Source: OM182 bacterium MED-G28 (GTDB taxonomy: Bacteria > Pseudomonadota > Gammaproteobacteria > Pseudomonadales > Pseudohongiellaceae). From it: a stretch of DNA of 64,000 nt. A program made the position numbers and the translations under genes. Each line of letters begins with the position of its first letter. Position 1 is the stretch's first letter. Positions 57,242-64,000 of this stretch are shown piece after piece. The DNA lies in assembly GCA_002457215.1 (NCBI GenBank), contig NTJZ01000014.1, forward strand, positions 1 through 64,000, in the 5' to 3' direction. The notes under the pieces were generated by a model, which ran no database searches, was not told where the DNA came from, and saw only the letters and a program-made list of their open reading frames with translations.

Positions 57242-57565
57242 CTAATTAGTTTTTTCTAAAAACTGGAGGAGTGGTTGTTGCTTACTAACGAGTGCTTCTT
57301 TTTGAGCTTTAGAAAGTTGCTTAACTTTATATTCCATTTTCTGGGCTTCAGATCTATCACCAATTTCTGCTTGATAAACCAATTTCAGAGGCCCTTTCCC
57401 ACGCAAGGCCTTAGCACCTTTCGACCCAGTTTCTGCAGAACAGTTGTGCTCGATGAGCCGTCTTTCAGGGTCAGTAGTTATTCCTGTATATAGACTTTGA
57501 TCTCTTGCACGAATCATGTAGAGAATCCAAAGCTTGTTACCCTCGGCAGTCAGAGCAGCCGCCAC
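57242..57565 (-). CDS. GIY-YIG nuclease-like protein
   Basis: This is a 107-residue UvrC-N-type domain of the YhbQ group. The modified GIY-YIG motif appears as [27 protein letters not shown], and the catalytic Arg/Glu are likely in ERRL and [10 protein letters not shown]. Such single-domain proteins act on DNA with unclear role. The start is a GTG overlapping the MBL gene by 16 bases, indicating coupling. [24 protein letters not shown] is the family C-terminal block. Confidence 0.88.
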   Translation of the reverse strand: MAAALTAEGNKLWILYMIRARDQSLYTGITTDPERRLIEHNCSAETGSKGAKALRGKGPLKLVYQAEIGDRSEAQKMEYKVKQLSKAQKEALVSKQQPLLQFLEKTN

Positions 57566-58392
57566 CGATCTTTTGATTCAATAATTCTGTCATCGCGCTC
57601 CAATTTTATCAGATGCGCCAACATAGTTCGCTTAGCCCAAGGTATTAAGTGCTCAGCAACATCGTCATAGACAATTAAAACCAATTCATCAACGGTACAC
57701 TCCCCAAGCTCAGCCAATCCTGCCAGAACTTTTGCTTCTCTTTTCAGTCGGTGAGCGATGAGTTTCTCGATTTCCAATTGGGGCTCATCCATTATTCCCC
57801 CATGGCCCGGCGCCAGATAACGCAACCGCAAAGTCTGCAAGTAGGCAAGGGAGTCGAGATAGGCACTCATGTCTCCATCTGGAGGCAAAATCACTGATGT
57901 TGTGCCCTGTAGGACATGATCTCCAGTAAATAACAGAGCTTCCTCCACCAGAAGAAAGCACAGATGATTAGATACATGGCCTGGCGTATGAATAAGGCGT
58001 ATTTTGTATTCTCCACAATCGACTTCATCTCCATGCTGCCATTTTTGCTGGGGTTGAAAGCTCTGATCTTGACCAGCCACATCGGGGGCAGAGATGCCCA
58101 CTAACGTAGCATCAGTAGCCTCGTGGATTCGCGCTGCTCCAGGGGAGTGGTCTCCATGAGTATGAGTAAGCAACAGATATTCCAGTTTCCTATTACCAAT
58201 CGCCGACATAAAGCTTTCAAATTGGACGTCATCGATTGGACCAGGATCTAACAAACATAGTCTATCCTGGCCAATGAGGTAGCTATTTGTGCCCGGACCA
58301 GTCATGGGCCCTGGGTTACGACCTAATATTCTTTTTACTGGAATCTTGCATCCATCAATCGCAGTCGGCACGCCTGGTTCGAATCCTTCCAT
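57550..58392 (-). CDS. MBL-fold metallo-hydrolase (LACTB2-like)
   Basis: This is a 280-residue zinc hydrolase. The metal-binding motif [10 protein letters not shown] (near residue 78) and further ligands at [15 protein letters not shown] and APGHG give a full beta-lactamase-fold site. A C-terminal winged-helix-like tail (about 200-275) marks the LACTB2/RNase-like group, whose human member is an endoribonuclease. The bacterial substrate is not known. It is the first gene of MBL-GIY-YIG-VOC and is divergent from serA. Confidence 0.87.
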   Translation of the reverse strand: MEGFEPGVPTAIDGCKIPVKRILGRNPGPMTGPGTNSYLIGQDRLCLLDPGPIDDVQFESFMSAIGNRKLEYLLLTHTHGDHSPGAARIHEATDATLVGISAPDVAGQDQSFQPQQKWQHGDEVDCGEYKIRLIHTPGHVSNHLCFLLVEEALLFTGDHVLQGTTSVILPPDGDMSAYLDSLAYLQTLRLRYLAPGHGGIMDEPQLEIEKLIAHRLKREAKVLAGLAELGECTVDELVLIVYDDVAEHLIPWAKRTMLAHLIKLERDDRIIESKDRWRLL

Positions 58393-58404
58393 TAGTTCTC
58401 TCAG

Positions 58405-58432
58405 TTAGTTTTTCGATAGAGGCAGCTATAAT
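58405..58432 (+). promoter_or_regulatory. possible serA promoter with a long leader
   Basis: A perfect -10 TATAAT (58427-58432) is preceded 16 bases upstream by TTAGTT (58405-58410), a poor -35. It would give a leader of about 240 bases before serA. I could find no riboswitch or small gene in that leader. Confidence 0.3.
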
Positions 58433-58679
58433 AACCCGCGTTACCAAGTTCCCAAAAAACTTCTTGCCGAGAAACACAAATCAAACTGGAACTTCAGCAC
58501 AATTCACGACATAATTGCCCGCTGTAAAAACTCCGAAACCCCTTCCGCATTGTTGTCCAAGCACGCGGATTCAAGGCAAATGAATTAGCAATTAGCGATT
58601 ACTCCAAGATCTGCAGCAATAGCCTTCTGCAAATCCGCTACCTCTATTGGAGCTGAAAAATCAGTAGGATTTTAAACAC

Positions 58680-59861
58680 ATGCACAAAATTCAAACCTTT
58701 AACGCCATATCAGCATGCGGGCTAGAGCGATTCCCCAAGGACCAATACGAGGTCAGTGCTGACCTAGGGCAAGCAGACGCCCTCTTATTACGAAGCCACA
58801 AACTAGATGCTTCAGCTATCAATGGGAAGATAAAAGCCATAGCACGCGCTGGAGCAGGAGTTAATAATGTCCCCGTTGATCAATGCACTAAGCATGGGGT
58901 AGTTGTCTTTAATACGCCTGGGGCAAATGCCAACGCGGTTAAAGAACTCGTGCTGTGTGGACTCTTACTCGCCTCAAGAGGAATCATCCCAGGTATAGGG
59001 TTTGCTAAGAGCCAATCTTCCACATCTGACTATGTAGAGTTATCTAAGTTAATGGAGGCGGAAAAGAAAAAATTTAAAGGTAGCGAGATTGCTGGGAAAA
59101 CATTAGGCGTAATCGGTCTTGGGGCAATTGGCTCCATGGTGGCAGATATGGCCATAAAGCTAGGAATGAAAGTTCGCGGTTTTGATCCCGCTTTGTCAGT
59201 TGATGCCGCCTGGCGCTTACCTAGCCAAGTTAAACGGATAGAAAATCTAAATACTTTAGTAGGAAGTTGTGATTTTATTTCATTGCATCTACCTATTCTA
59301 GACTCTACACGTAATCTCATTGATGCCTCCATGTTTGCAGCCATGAATAAAGACACATGCCTGTTAAACTTTGCCAGAGACGAAATTGTAGATTCCGATG
59401 CCCTTCTGAACGCTTTGGAATCTGGCAAGTTGGGCAAATACATCTGTGATTTTCCCCGACCTGAATTTCAGGACAGAGAAGATGTTATTTCTATGCCTCA
59501 TCTTGGCGCCAGCACAGCAGAGGCTGAAGAAAACTGTGCCATGATGGCGGCCGATCAATTAAGAGACTTTCTCGAAAATGGCAATATTAGGAATTCTGTC
59601 AATTTCCCCAATCTTCATCTTGATAGAGACATCAATGCCAAACAGGGCGCACGACTTGCGATTTCCAACAAAAACGTGCCCAAAATGTTAGGTCAAATAT
59701 TATCTGTACTTGCAGATCAGAATATAAATGTTATCGACATGCTAAATAAGAGTAGAAATGAAGTAGCCTATAATTTAATTGATCTAGAAAGTGTGCCCTC
59801 CGACTCTGCCTTGGCTGCAATCTCAAACATTGATGACGTAATCAAAGTAACCGTTTTATAG
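58680..59861 (+). CDS. serA: D-3-phosphoglycerate dehydrogenase, short form with ACT domain
   Basis: It oxidises 3-phosphoglycerate in the first step of serine synthesis. The 393 residues have the phrases ARAGAGVNNVPVDQC and PGANANAVKELV, an NAD site GKTLGVIGLGAIGSMVADMA (about 138-157), the histidine in MPHLGAST, and a C-terminal ACT domain (about 320-393). The catalytic block NFARDEIVDSDAL and CDFPRPEFQ differ from E. coli SerA. By eye this is the short subfamily I associate with Firmicutes and Bacteroidota. It is followed after 49 bases by serC, which carries the next step, supporting the assignment. Confidence 0.92.
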   Translation: MHKIQTFNAISACGLERFPKDQYEVSADLGQADALLLRSHKLDASAINGKIKAIARAGAGVNNVPVDQCTKHGVVVFNTPGANANAVKELVLCGLLLASRGIIPGIGFAKSQSSTSDYVELSKLMEAEKKKFKGSEIAGKTLGVIGLGAIGSMVADMAIKLGMKVRGFDPALSVDAAWRLPSQVKRIENLNTLVGSCDFISLHLPILDSTRNLIDASMFAAMNKDTCLLNFARDEIVDSDALLNALESGKLGKYICDFPRPEFQDREDVISMPHLGASTAEAEENCAMMAADQLRDFLENGNIRNSVNFPNLHLDRDINAKQGARLAISNKNVPKMLGQILSVLADQNINVIDMLNKSRNEVAYNLIDLESVPSDSALAAISNIDDVIKVTVL

Positions 59862-59910
59862 TTTTCATTAAGAAATCAAACCCAGAGTAACCTTTTTTAG
59901 GAATGTAGTA

Positions 59911-60999
59911 ATGAATCGAGTTTTTAATTTCGGCGCCGGACCAGCCATGCTGCCAACTGCAGTAATGGAAAAGGCCCAACAAGAATTTCTAAATTTCAAT
60001 GGCATGGGAGCCTCTGTAATAGAGATCAGTCATCGCTCCAAAGAATTTGACGCTATTATTAATCAAGCAGATGAGTTGCTCATAGAACTTGCCAATATAC
60101 CAAAGAACTACAAAATACTTTATGTACATGGCGGCGCACAGATGCAATTTTCGGCTATTCCCATGAACCTGATGTCTCGATTGCCTTGCAGAAAAGCGGC
60201 TTATATAGAATCAGGAAATTTTGCTAAATTAGCTAATAAGGAAGCTTCTCGCTACGGGATAGTGGATATTGTAGGGACTAGCGAAGCAACAAACTATGAT
60301 CGCATTCCCGCTTTTGATAGTTCCGAGCTAGCGGATGATTACTCTTATTTTCATATTACCAGCAACAACACCATTTATGGCACGCGATTCCAACAATTTC
60401 CAGATATGGGAAATATTCCATTAGTCGCGGATATGACCTCTGAATTCCTATCTCGTTCGCTAAATATTGAAAAATTTGGCGTTATTTTCGCTGGCCTACA
60501 GAAAAATTTGGGACCACCCGGACTCGCTCTTGTCATAATTCGAGAAGACCTGCTTGAACATGCCTCGCCCGAGACACCCAGTCTATTAAATTATAAAACC
60601 TATGCCGAAAAGCATTCCCTGGCGAACACCAATAACACTTTTGCCATTTATATGATGAAATTAGTACTAGAGTGGTTAAAAGAACAGGGTGGTGTTTCTG
60701 CACTGGAATCTCAGAATGAAGCTAAAGCTGATTTGCTCTATAAGTTAATTGATCAGTCTGGCTTTTATCAAGGTACTGCACAAACAGAACATCGATCAAC
60801 AATGAATGTGACTTTTAATTTAGAGAATAATGACCTAGTGAGTAAGTTCGTTGATCAAGCGTTAGACCAAGGGTTATATGCTCTTAAAGGTCATAGAAAC
60901 GTCGGAGGCATTCGAGCTTCCATCTACAACGCCATGCCAATAGCAGGATGCGAGGCCTTAGCCCAGTTTATGCGTGAATTTGAACGTAGGAACGGATAA
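59911..60999 (+). CDS. serC: phosphoserine aminotransferase
   Basis: This PLP enzyme converts 3-phosphohydroxypyruvate to phosphoserine with glutamate. It also serves pyridoxal phosphate synthesis. The 362 residues begin VFNFGAGPAMLP, and the PLP lysine is in FAGLQKNLGPPGL (about K197). SNNTIYGTRFQQFPD and KGHRNVGGIRASIYNAMP are further family blocks. Together with serA it forms a serAC operon. serB is not in the window. Confidence 0.96.
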   Translation: MNRVFNFGAGPAMLPTAVMEKAQQEFLNFNGMGASVIEISHRSKEFDAIINQADELLIELANIPKNYKILYVHGGAQMQFSAIPMNLMSRLPCRKAAYIESGNFAKLANKEASRYGIVDIVGTSEATNYDRIPAFDSSELADDYSYFHITSNNTIYGTRFQQFPDMGNIPLVADMTSEFLSRSLNIEKFGVIFAGLQKNLGPPGLALVIIREDLLEHASPETPSLLNYKTYAEKHSLANTNNTFAIYMMKLVLEWLKEQGGVSALESQNEAKADLLYKLIDQSGFYQGTAQTEHRSTMNVTFNLENNDLVSKFVDQALDQGLYALKGHRNVGGIRASIYNAMPIAGCEALAQFMREFERRNG

Positions 61000-61078
61000 T
61001 AACGCTGCCAGCTAGGGCTTATTTACAAGTGACGAGGCTTGTTATAGTTTGTTTGGATAATCTCACCAAACATTAACT

Positions 61079-62185
61079 ATGAAGTCACATCGCAAAATAA
61101 TTCACTGTGATTGCGACTGCTTCTACGCGTCAATTGAAATGCGGGATAACCCGAGCCTTAAGGGAAAGTCTATTGCCGTGGGCGGGTCTCCTCAACGCCG
61201 TGGTGTAGTCGCAACCTGCAACTATGAAGCGCGGAAATTCGGTATTCATTCTGCAATGGCGTCGGCAACTGCAAGAAAGCGCTGCCCTGAATTAATCATT
61301 ATTCGTCCGGATATGGAGAAATACAGAACCGCCTCACGACAGATCCATAAAATTTATCAGCGCTACACAGAACTAATAGAGCCGCTGTCCTTGGATGAAG
61401 CTTACCTCGATGTAAGTGAATGTGAACATTTTGCCGGCAGCGCTACTCGTATTGCGGAGGAAATTCGCGGTGAGGTCCGGCGAAAAATTGGCATTACTAT
61501 CTCTGCCGGCATCGCACCAAACAAATTCCTCGCGAAAATTGCTAGTGATTGGAAAAAACCCGACAATCAATTTGTGATAACACCAGAACAAGTGGAAGCA
61601 TTCGTTGCAATACTACCAGTCAAAAAATTACATGGTGTAGGTAAAGTGACCGCGAATAAAATGAAGCGACTCGGGATAAATACTTGCGGGGATTTGAGAA
61701 AATTCGAAAAGGAAAAACTGCAAAAATATTTTGGCAACTTCGGCGAACGCTTATATCAGTTAAGTCTGGGCATCGACAACAGACCCATTCAAACAGACAG
61801 AATTCGCAAATCTGTCAGCGTTGAAAACACCTATGCCGAAGATCTGCTGGATATGAATTCTTGTTTGAAAGAACTACCCGACCTGAGAGAACAACTTAGT
61901 AAAAGACTCGAAAATATTTCTCCTAAGTACGACATTAACAAACAATTTATAAAGATAAAGTTTCATAATTTTGCTCAAACAACAGTAGAAATGGTCTCTC
62001 AATCTACCGATATGAATAATTTCAGCTCGCTTTGCAAAGAAGGTTTCGCCCGAGGCAATAAGCCTGTTAGATTGTTAGGCATAGGGGTTCGTATTTCTCC
62101 AAAAGAACTCTTATCCATAAAATCTGAACATCCAGAACAGCAGAACACAATCGATCAACTCTCCCTTATCCCAGAGGAATTGTAA
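61079..62185 (+). CDS. dinB: DNA polymerase IV
   Basis: This Y-family translesion polymerase has 368 residues. The palm motif CDCDCFYASIE gives the first catalytic aspartate (D11), and SLDEAYLDV (about 101-109) gives the second Asp-Glu pair. A thumb with helix-hairpin-helix KKLHGVGKVTANKMKRLGI and a little-finger domain follow. A clamp-binding-like peptide may lie at the C-terminus (QLSLIPEEL). I saw no LexA operator upstream, so SOS control is not supported. greB starts 13 bases after its stop. Confidence 0.95.
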   Translation: MKSHRKIIHCDCDCFYASIEMRDNPSLKGKSIAVGGSPQRRGVVATCNYEARKFGIHSAMASATARKRCPELIIIRPDMEKYRTASRQIHKIYQRYTELIEPLSLDEAYLDVSECEHFAGSATRIAEEIRGEVRRKIGITISAGIAPNKFLAKIASDWKKPDNQFVITPEQVEAFVAILPVKKLHGVGKVTANKMKRLGINTCGDLRKFEKEKLQKYFGNFGERLYQLSLGIDNRPIQTDRIRKSVSVENTYAEDLLDMNSCLKELPDLREQLSKRLENISPKYDINKQFIKIKFHNFAQTTVEMVSQSTDMNNFSSLCKEGFARGNKPVRLLGIGVRISPKELLSIKSEHPEQQNTIDQLSLIPEEL

Positions 62186-62198
62186 ACTTGGTACTCAC

Positions 62199-62711
62199 AT
62201 GAGTCGTTATCGCCCTCCACAGAAACCTGGCGCAAAGTACATCACGAAAGAAGGCGAAAACTTTCTTAAAAAAGAACTGCATCGCCTTTGGAAAGTTGAA
62301 CGGCCCCAGGTGACCCAGTCAGTATCAGAAGCCGCCGCATTAGGAGACAGATCTGAAAATGCAGAGTACATCTACGGCAAAAAGCGATTGCGCGAAATCG
62401 ATAGCCGCGTTCGTTACCTAAGTAAACGATTAGAAGAAATAACTGTTGTCTCAATGCCCCCAGAGGACCAAAGTAGAATTTATTTTGGAGCCTATGTTAC
62501 TTTGGAAGAAGAAGATGGAAAAAAAGTAAGATATCGACTAGTTGGGCCTGACGAGATTGATCCACAAAGAGGTTATATCAGTATTGACTCACCGATGGGA
62601 AAATCATTGTTGGGAAAGTCTGTAGATCATGACTTCGCCATTAAATCCCTCGCTGGCATAAAGGAATATTGCATAGTTCAAATCGAATACCTAGATTTAG
62701 TTAATAAATGA
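62199..62711 (+). CDS. greB: transcription elongation factor GreB
   Basis: It rescues backtracked RNA polymerase by stimulating transcript cleavage. The N-terminal coiled-coil carries the acidic tip LGDRSENAEYIYGKKRLREID (tip Asp/Glu), and the C-terminal FKBP-like domain has PMGKSLLGKSVDHDF. The 170 residues and the overall sequence match GreB rather than GreA. It follows dinB by 13 bases, and its stop overlaps the start of the next gene (ATGA). Confidence 0.95.
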   Translation: MSRYRPPQKPGAKYITKEGENFLKKELHRLWKVERPQVTQSVSEAAALGDRSENAEYIYGKKRLREIDSRVRYLSKRLEEITVVSMPPEDQSRIYFGAYVTLEEEDGKKVRYRLVGPDEIDPQRGYISIDSPMGKSLLGKSVDHDFAIKSLAGIKEYCIVQIEYLDLVNK

Positions 62712-63715
62712 AACACGTAACGATCATTGGCATACCGAAAGCTCTTGGCTCGACAGTATCAATTCCATTAGAAATGTTAAGCGCTGCAAACGACATCGCT
62801 CGGGCACGCAAAGAAATAGATCGAATAATCTTAATAGATCTTGTCAGCGTTGCTGACATTAAAATTAAGCTAAGTGGCGGCCTCACCATAGAGTGCACTA
62901 AATTACTAAAACAAATTAAACAAACTGATTTAGTTTTTATTCCGGGGATATGGGGCTCACCGCGAGCCAGAACTAAAAAATACCCAGAACTACCAAAGTG
63001 GCTTAAGAGTCAACACAACAACGGCGCTCTTCTGTGTGGAATTGCTACTGGCACTCATTTTATTGCCGAAGCAGGACTACTAAACGGAAAAGCAGCCACC
63101 ACTCACTGGAGATTCTTTGACCAATTTCAGCAGCTGTTCCCTGAAATTAAATTACAAAGGAAACGGTTCATTACCTGCGTAGATGATATTTATTGCACTG
63201 GAAGCGTCAATGCGGCACGCGACATAATGCTGCATTTTGTTGAATTACTCTTTGGAGAGTCTATAGCAAATGAAATTTCACGACATTTTTCACATGAATT
63301 AAAACGTTCATATGAATCGTTACTGCTTACCAAGGATCAGCAAAGTACGCACCATGACGAGGAAATAATAAAGGTTCAAGAATGGCTGCAAGATCACTAT
63401 CAAGAGCCTATTAACATCTCAAAAGTTGCCAGTAAATTCCAGATGAGCGTGCGCTCCCTCAATCGCCGATTCAAACTAGCAGCGAATACGCCGCCGCTTC
63501 AATATTTGCAAGAATTACGCATTACGCATGCTAAGTCCCTATTAAAACAAAGCAATCTCGCAGTTTCAGAAGTCGCTGATAAGGTAGGTTACCAGGATGC
63601 AAGTTATTTCACCGGCGTATTTAAGAAACTAAATGCAGTTACACCAAATGAATATCGAAGGTTAGTTAGAAATAAGCTTTTTATTGCGGAGACCAACCAG
63701 CAGTCAATCCGCTAA
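62708..63715 (+). CDS. GlxA-type AraC-family transcriptional regulator with DJ-1/PfpI domain
   Basis: This is a 335-residue cytoplasmic regulator. The N-terminal half (about 1-190) is a DJ-1/PfpI-like domain with LVFIPGIWGSPRAR and the nucleophile-elbow region GALLCGIATGTHFIAEAGLL. The C-terminal AraC domain (about 225-325) has two helix-turn-helix units, with AVSEVADKVGYQDASYFTGVFKKLNAVTPNEYRR in the second. Known relatives control carnitine, betaine or amino acid catabolism, but no such target lies next to it. It overlaps the greB stop by four bases. The DNA-binding domain ends with a short tail. Confidence 0.87.
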   Translation: MKHVTIIGIPKALGSTVSIPLEMLSAANDIARARKEIDRIILIDLVSVADIKIKLSGGLTIECTKLLKQIKQTDLVFIPGIWGSPRARTKKYPELPKWLKSQHNNGALLCGIATGTHFIAEAGLLNGKAATTHWRFFDQFQQLFPEIKLQRKRFITCVDDIYCTGSVNAARDIMLHFVELLFGESIANEISRHFSHELKRSYESLLLTKDQQSTHHDEEIIKVQEWLQDHYQEPINISKVASKFQMSVRSLNRRFKLAANTPPLQYLQELRITHAKSLLKQSNLAVSEVADKVGYQDASYFTGVFKKLNAVTPNEYRRLVRNKLFIAETNQQSIR

Positions 63716-63752
63716 GGAATTGACTACTTTTGCATCTGTTGAGGTCTATAAA

Positions 63753-64000
63753 TTAATTGGATTGTTGCTTGAACTTTTCCAGTTGCTCGCTGCTCGCTTC
63801 TTGTTGGAATTTAGCTTTCCATTCTGAATAAGGCATACCATAGACAATTTCACGTGCACGGTCATAATCCACTTCATGACCCCGAGTTTTAGCTTCTGCC
63901 CGATACCATTTTGACAAACAATTCCTACAGAAGTTTGCGAGGTTCATAAGTTCGATATTTTGTACTTCTTTGTGATTGTCTAAATGGCTTACTAGTCGTC
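63753..64000 (-). CDS. DUF1244 family protein, 5' end beyond the right edge
   Basis: The visible part ends in 64 residues beginning MNLANFCRNCLSKWYRAEAKTRG, but the frame stays open upstream to the window edge (codons for ...HLDNHKEVQNIEL just before that Met). VQNIELMNLANFCRNC is the family core, so the true start lies beyond 64000. The cysteines of CRNC could bind a metal. DUF1244 proteins are small alpha-helical proteins of unknown function common in Proteobacteria. Confidence 0.85.
   Translation of the reverse strand, partial: RLVSHLDNHKEVQNIELMNLANFCRNCLSKWYRAEAKTRGHEVDYDRAREIVYGMPYSEWKAKFQQEASSEQLEKFKQQSN

Noticed and set aside
58433..58679. Riboswitch in the serA leader
   Set aside because: No recognisable glycine, SAM or other aptamer core and no strong terminator; only a long unstructured-looking leader.
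61000..61078. SOS box before dinB
   Set aside because: No CTGT-N8-ACAG pattern could be found in the gap; only a weak TTTACA/TATAGT promoter.

Overview
The window is a continuous stretch of bacterial chromosome, almost wholly coding. It is most likely from a marine, oligotrophic-type gammaproteobacterium related to Pseudomonadales. The evidence is gene order, which matches the Pseudomonas pattern several times: ilvIH/ilvC/pssA/msrPQ; rluD-pgeF divergent from bamD; DUF1820 beside miaB-ybeZ-ybeY-ybeX-leuS-lptE-holA; and proA-nadD-rsfS-rlmH-mrdA-rodA-rlpA-dacA-ybeD-lipB-lipA running towards it. Base composition is moderately AT-rich by eye. I saw no rRNA, tRNA, insertion sequence, prophage or CRISPR array. 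The taxonomic statement is inference from synteny recalled from memory, not from a search.

Layout. 0.2-6.8 kb: periplasmic methionine sulfoxide repair (msrPQ), phosphatidylserine synthase, and branched-chain amino acid synthesis (ilvC on +, ilvIH on -), with a bidirectional terminator between ilvC and ilvH and a hairpin-rich gap upstream of ilvI. 7.1-9.7 kb: clpB with a heat-shock-like promoter. 9.9-14.6 kb: a methionine/betaine block (homocysteine methyltransferase, MetY, hydrolase, BCCT carrier) sitting in the usual pgeF-clpB junction. 14.7-19.3 kb: pgeF, rluD, bamD, nadE. 19.3-26.8 kb: a 600-base gap, a TauE/SafE permease, slyX, a fatty acid desaturase, a four-gene TlpA-like/DUF4266/DUF3570/ApbE cluster, then srkA and a DUF1820 gene.

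27.0-35.0 kb is the miaB to holA run on the + strand. 35.1-44.6 kb is a cargo region between holA and lipA: an M3 lipoprotein peptidase, DUF2164, a Tat-exported HAD protein, an NSS symporter, a secreted cyclophilin, a YegD-like Hsp70, and two proteins of unknown function. 44.7-55.1 kb is the lipoate, cell-elongation, ribosome-maturation and NAD/proline block on the - strand. 55.3-64.0 kb holds NhaC, a VOC protein, a GIY-YIG protein, an MBL hydrolase, serA-serC, dinB, greB, a GlxA/AraC regulator, and a DUF1244 gene cut by the right edge.

The most interesting part is 22,454-25,339. A periplasmic thioredoxin-like protein, a small lipoprotein ending in GGGCGCN, a beta-barrel-like protein carrying two [ST]GAS motifs (one close to the known FMN-attachment consensus), and a variant ApbE flavin transferase are packed as one operon. 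I know of no established function for this set. It looks like an envelope redox or cofactor system.
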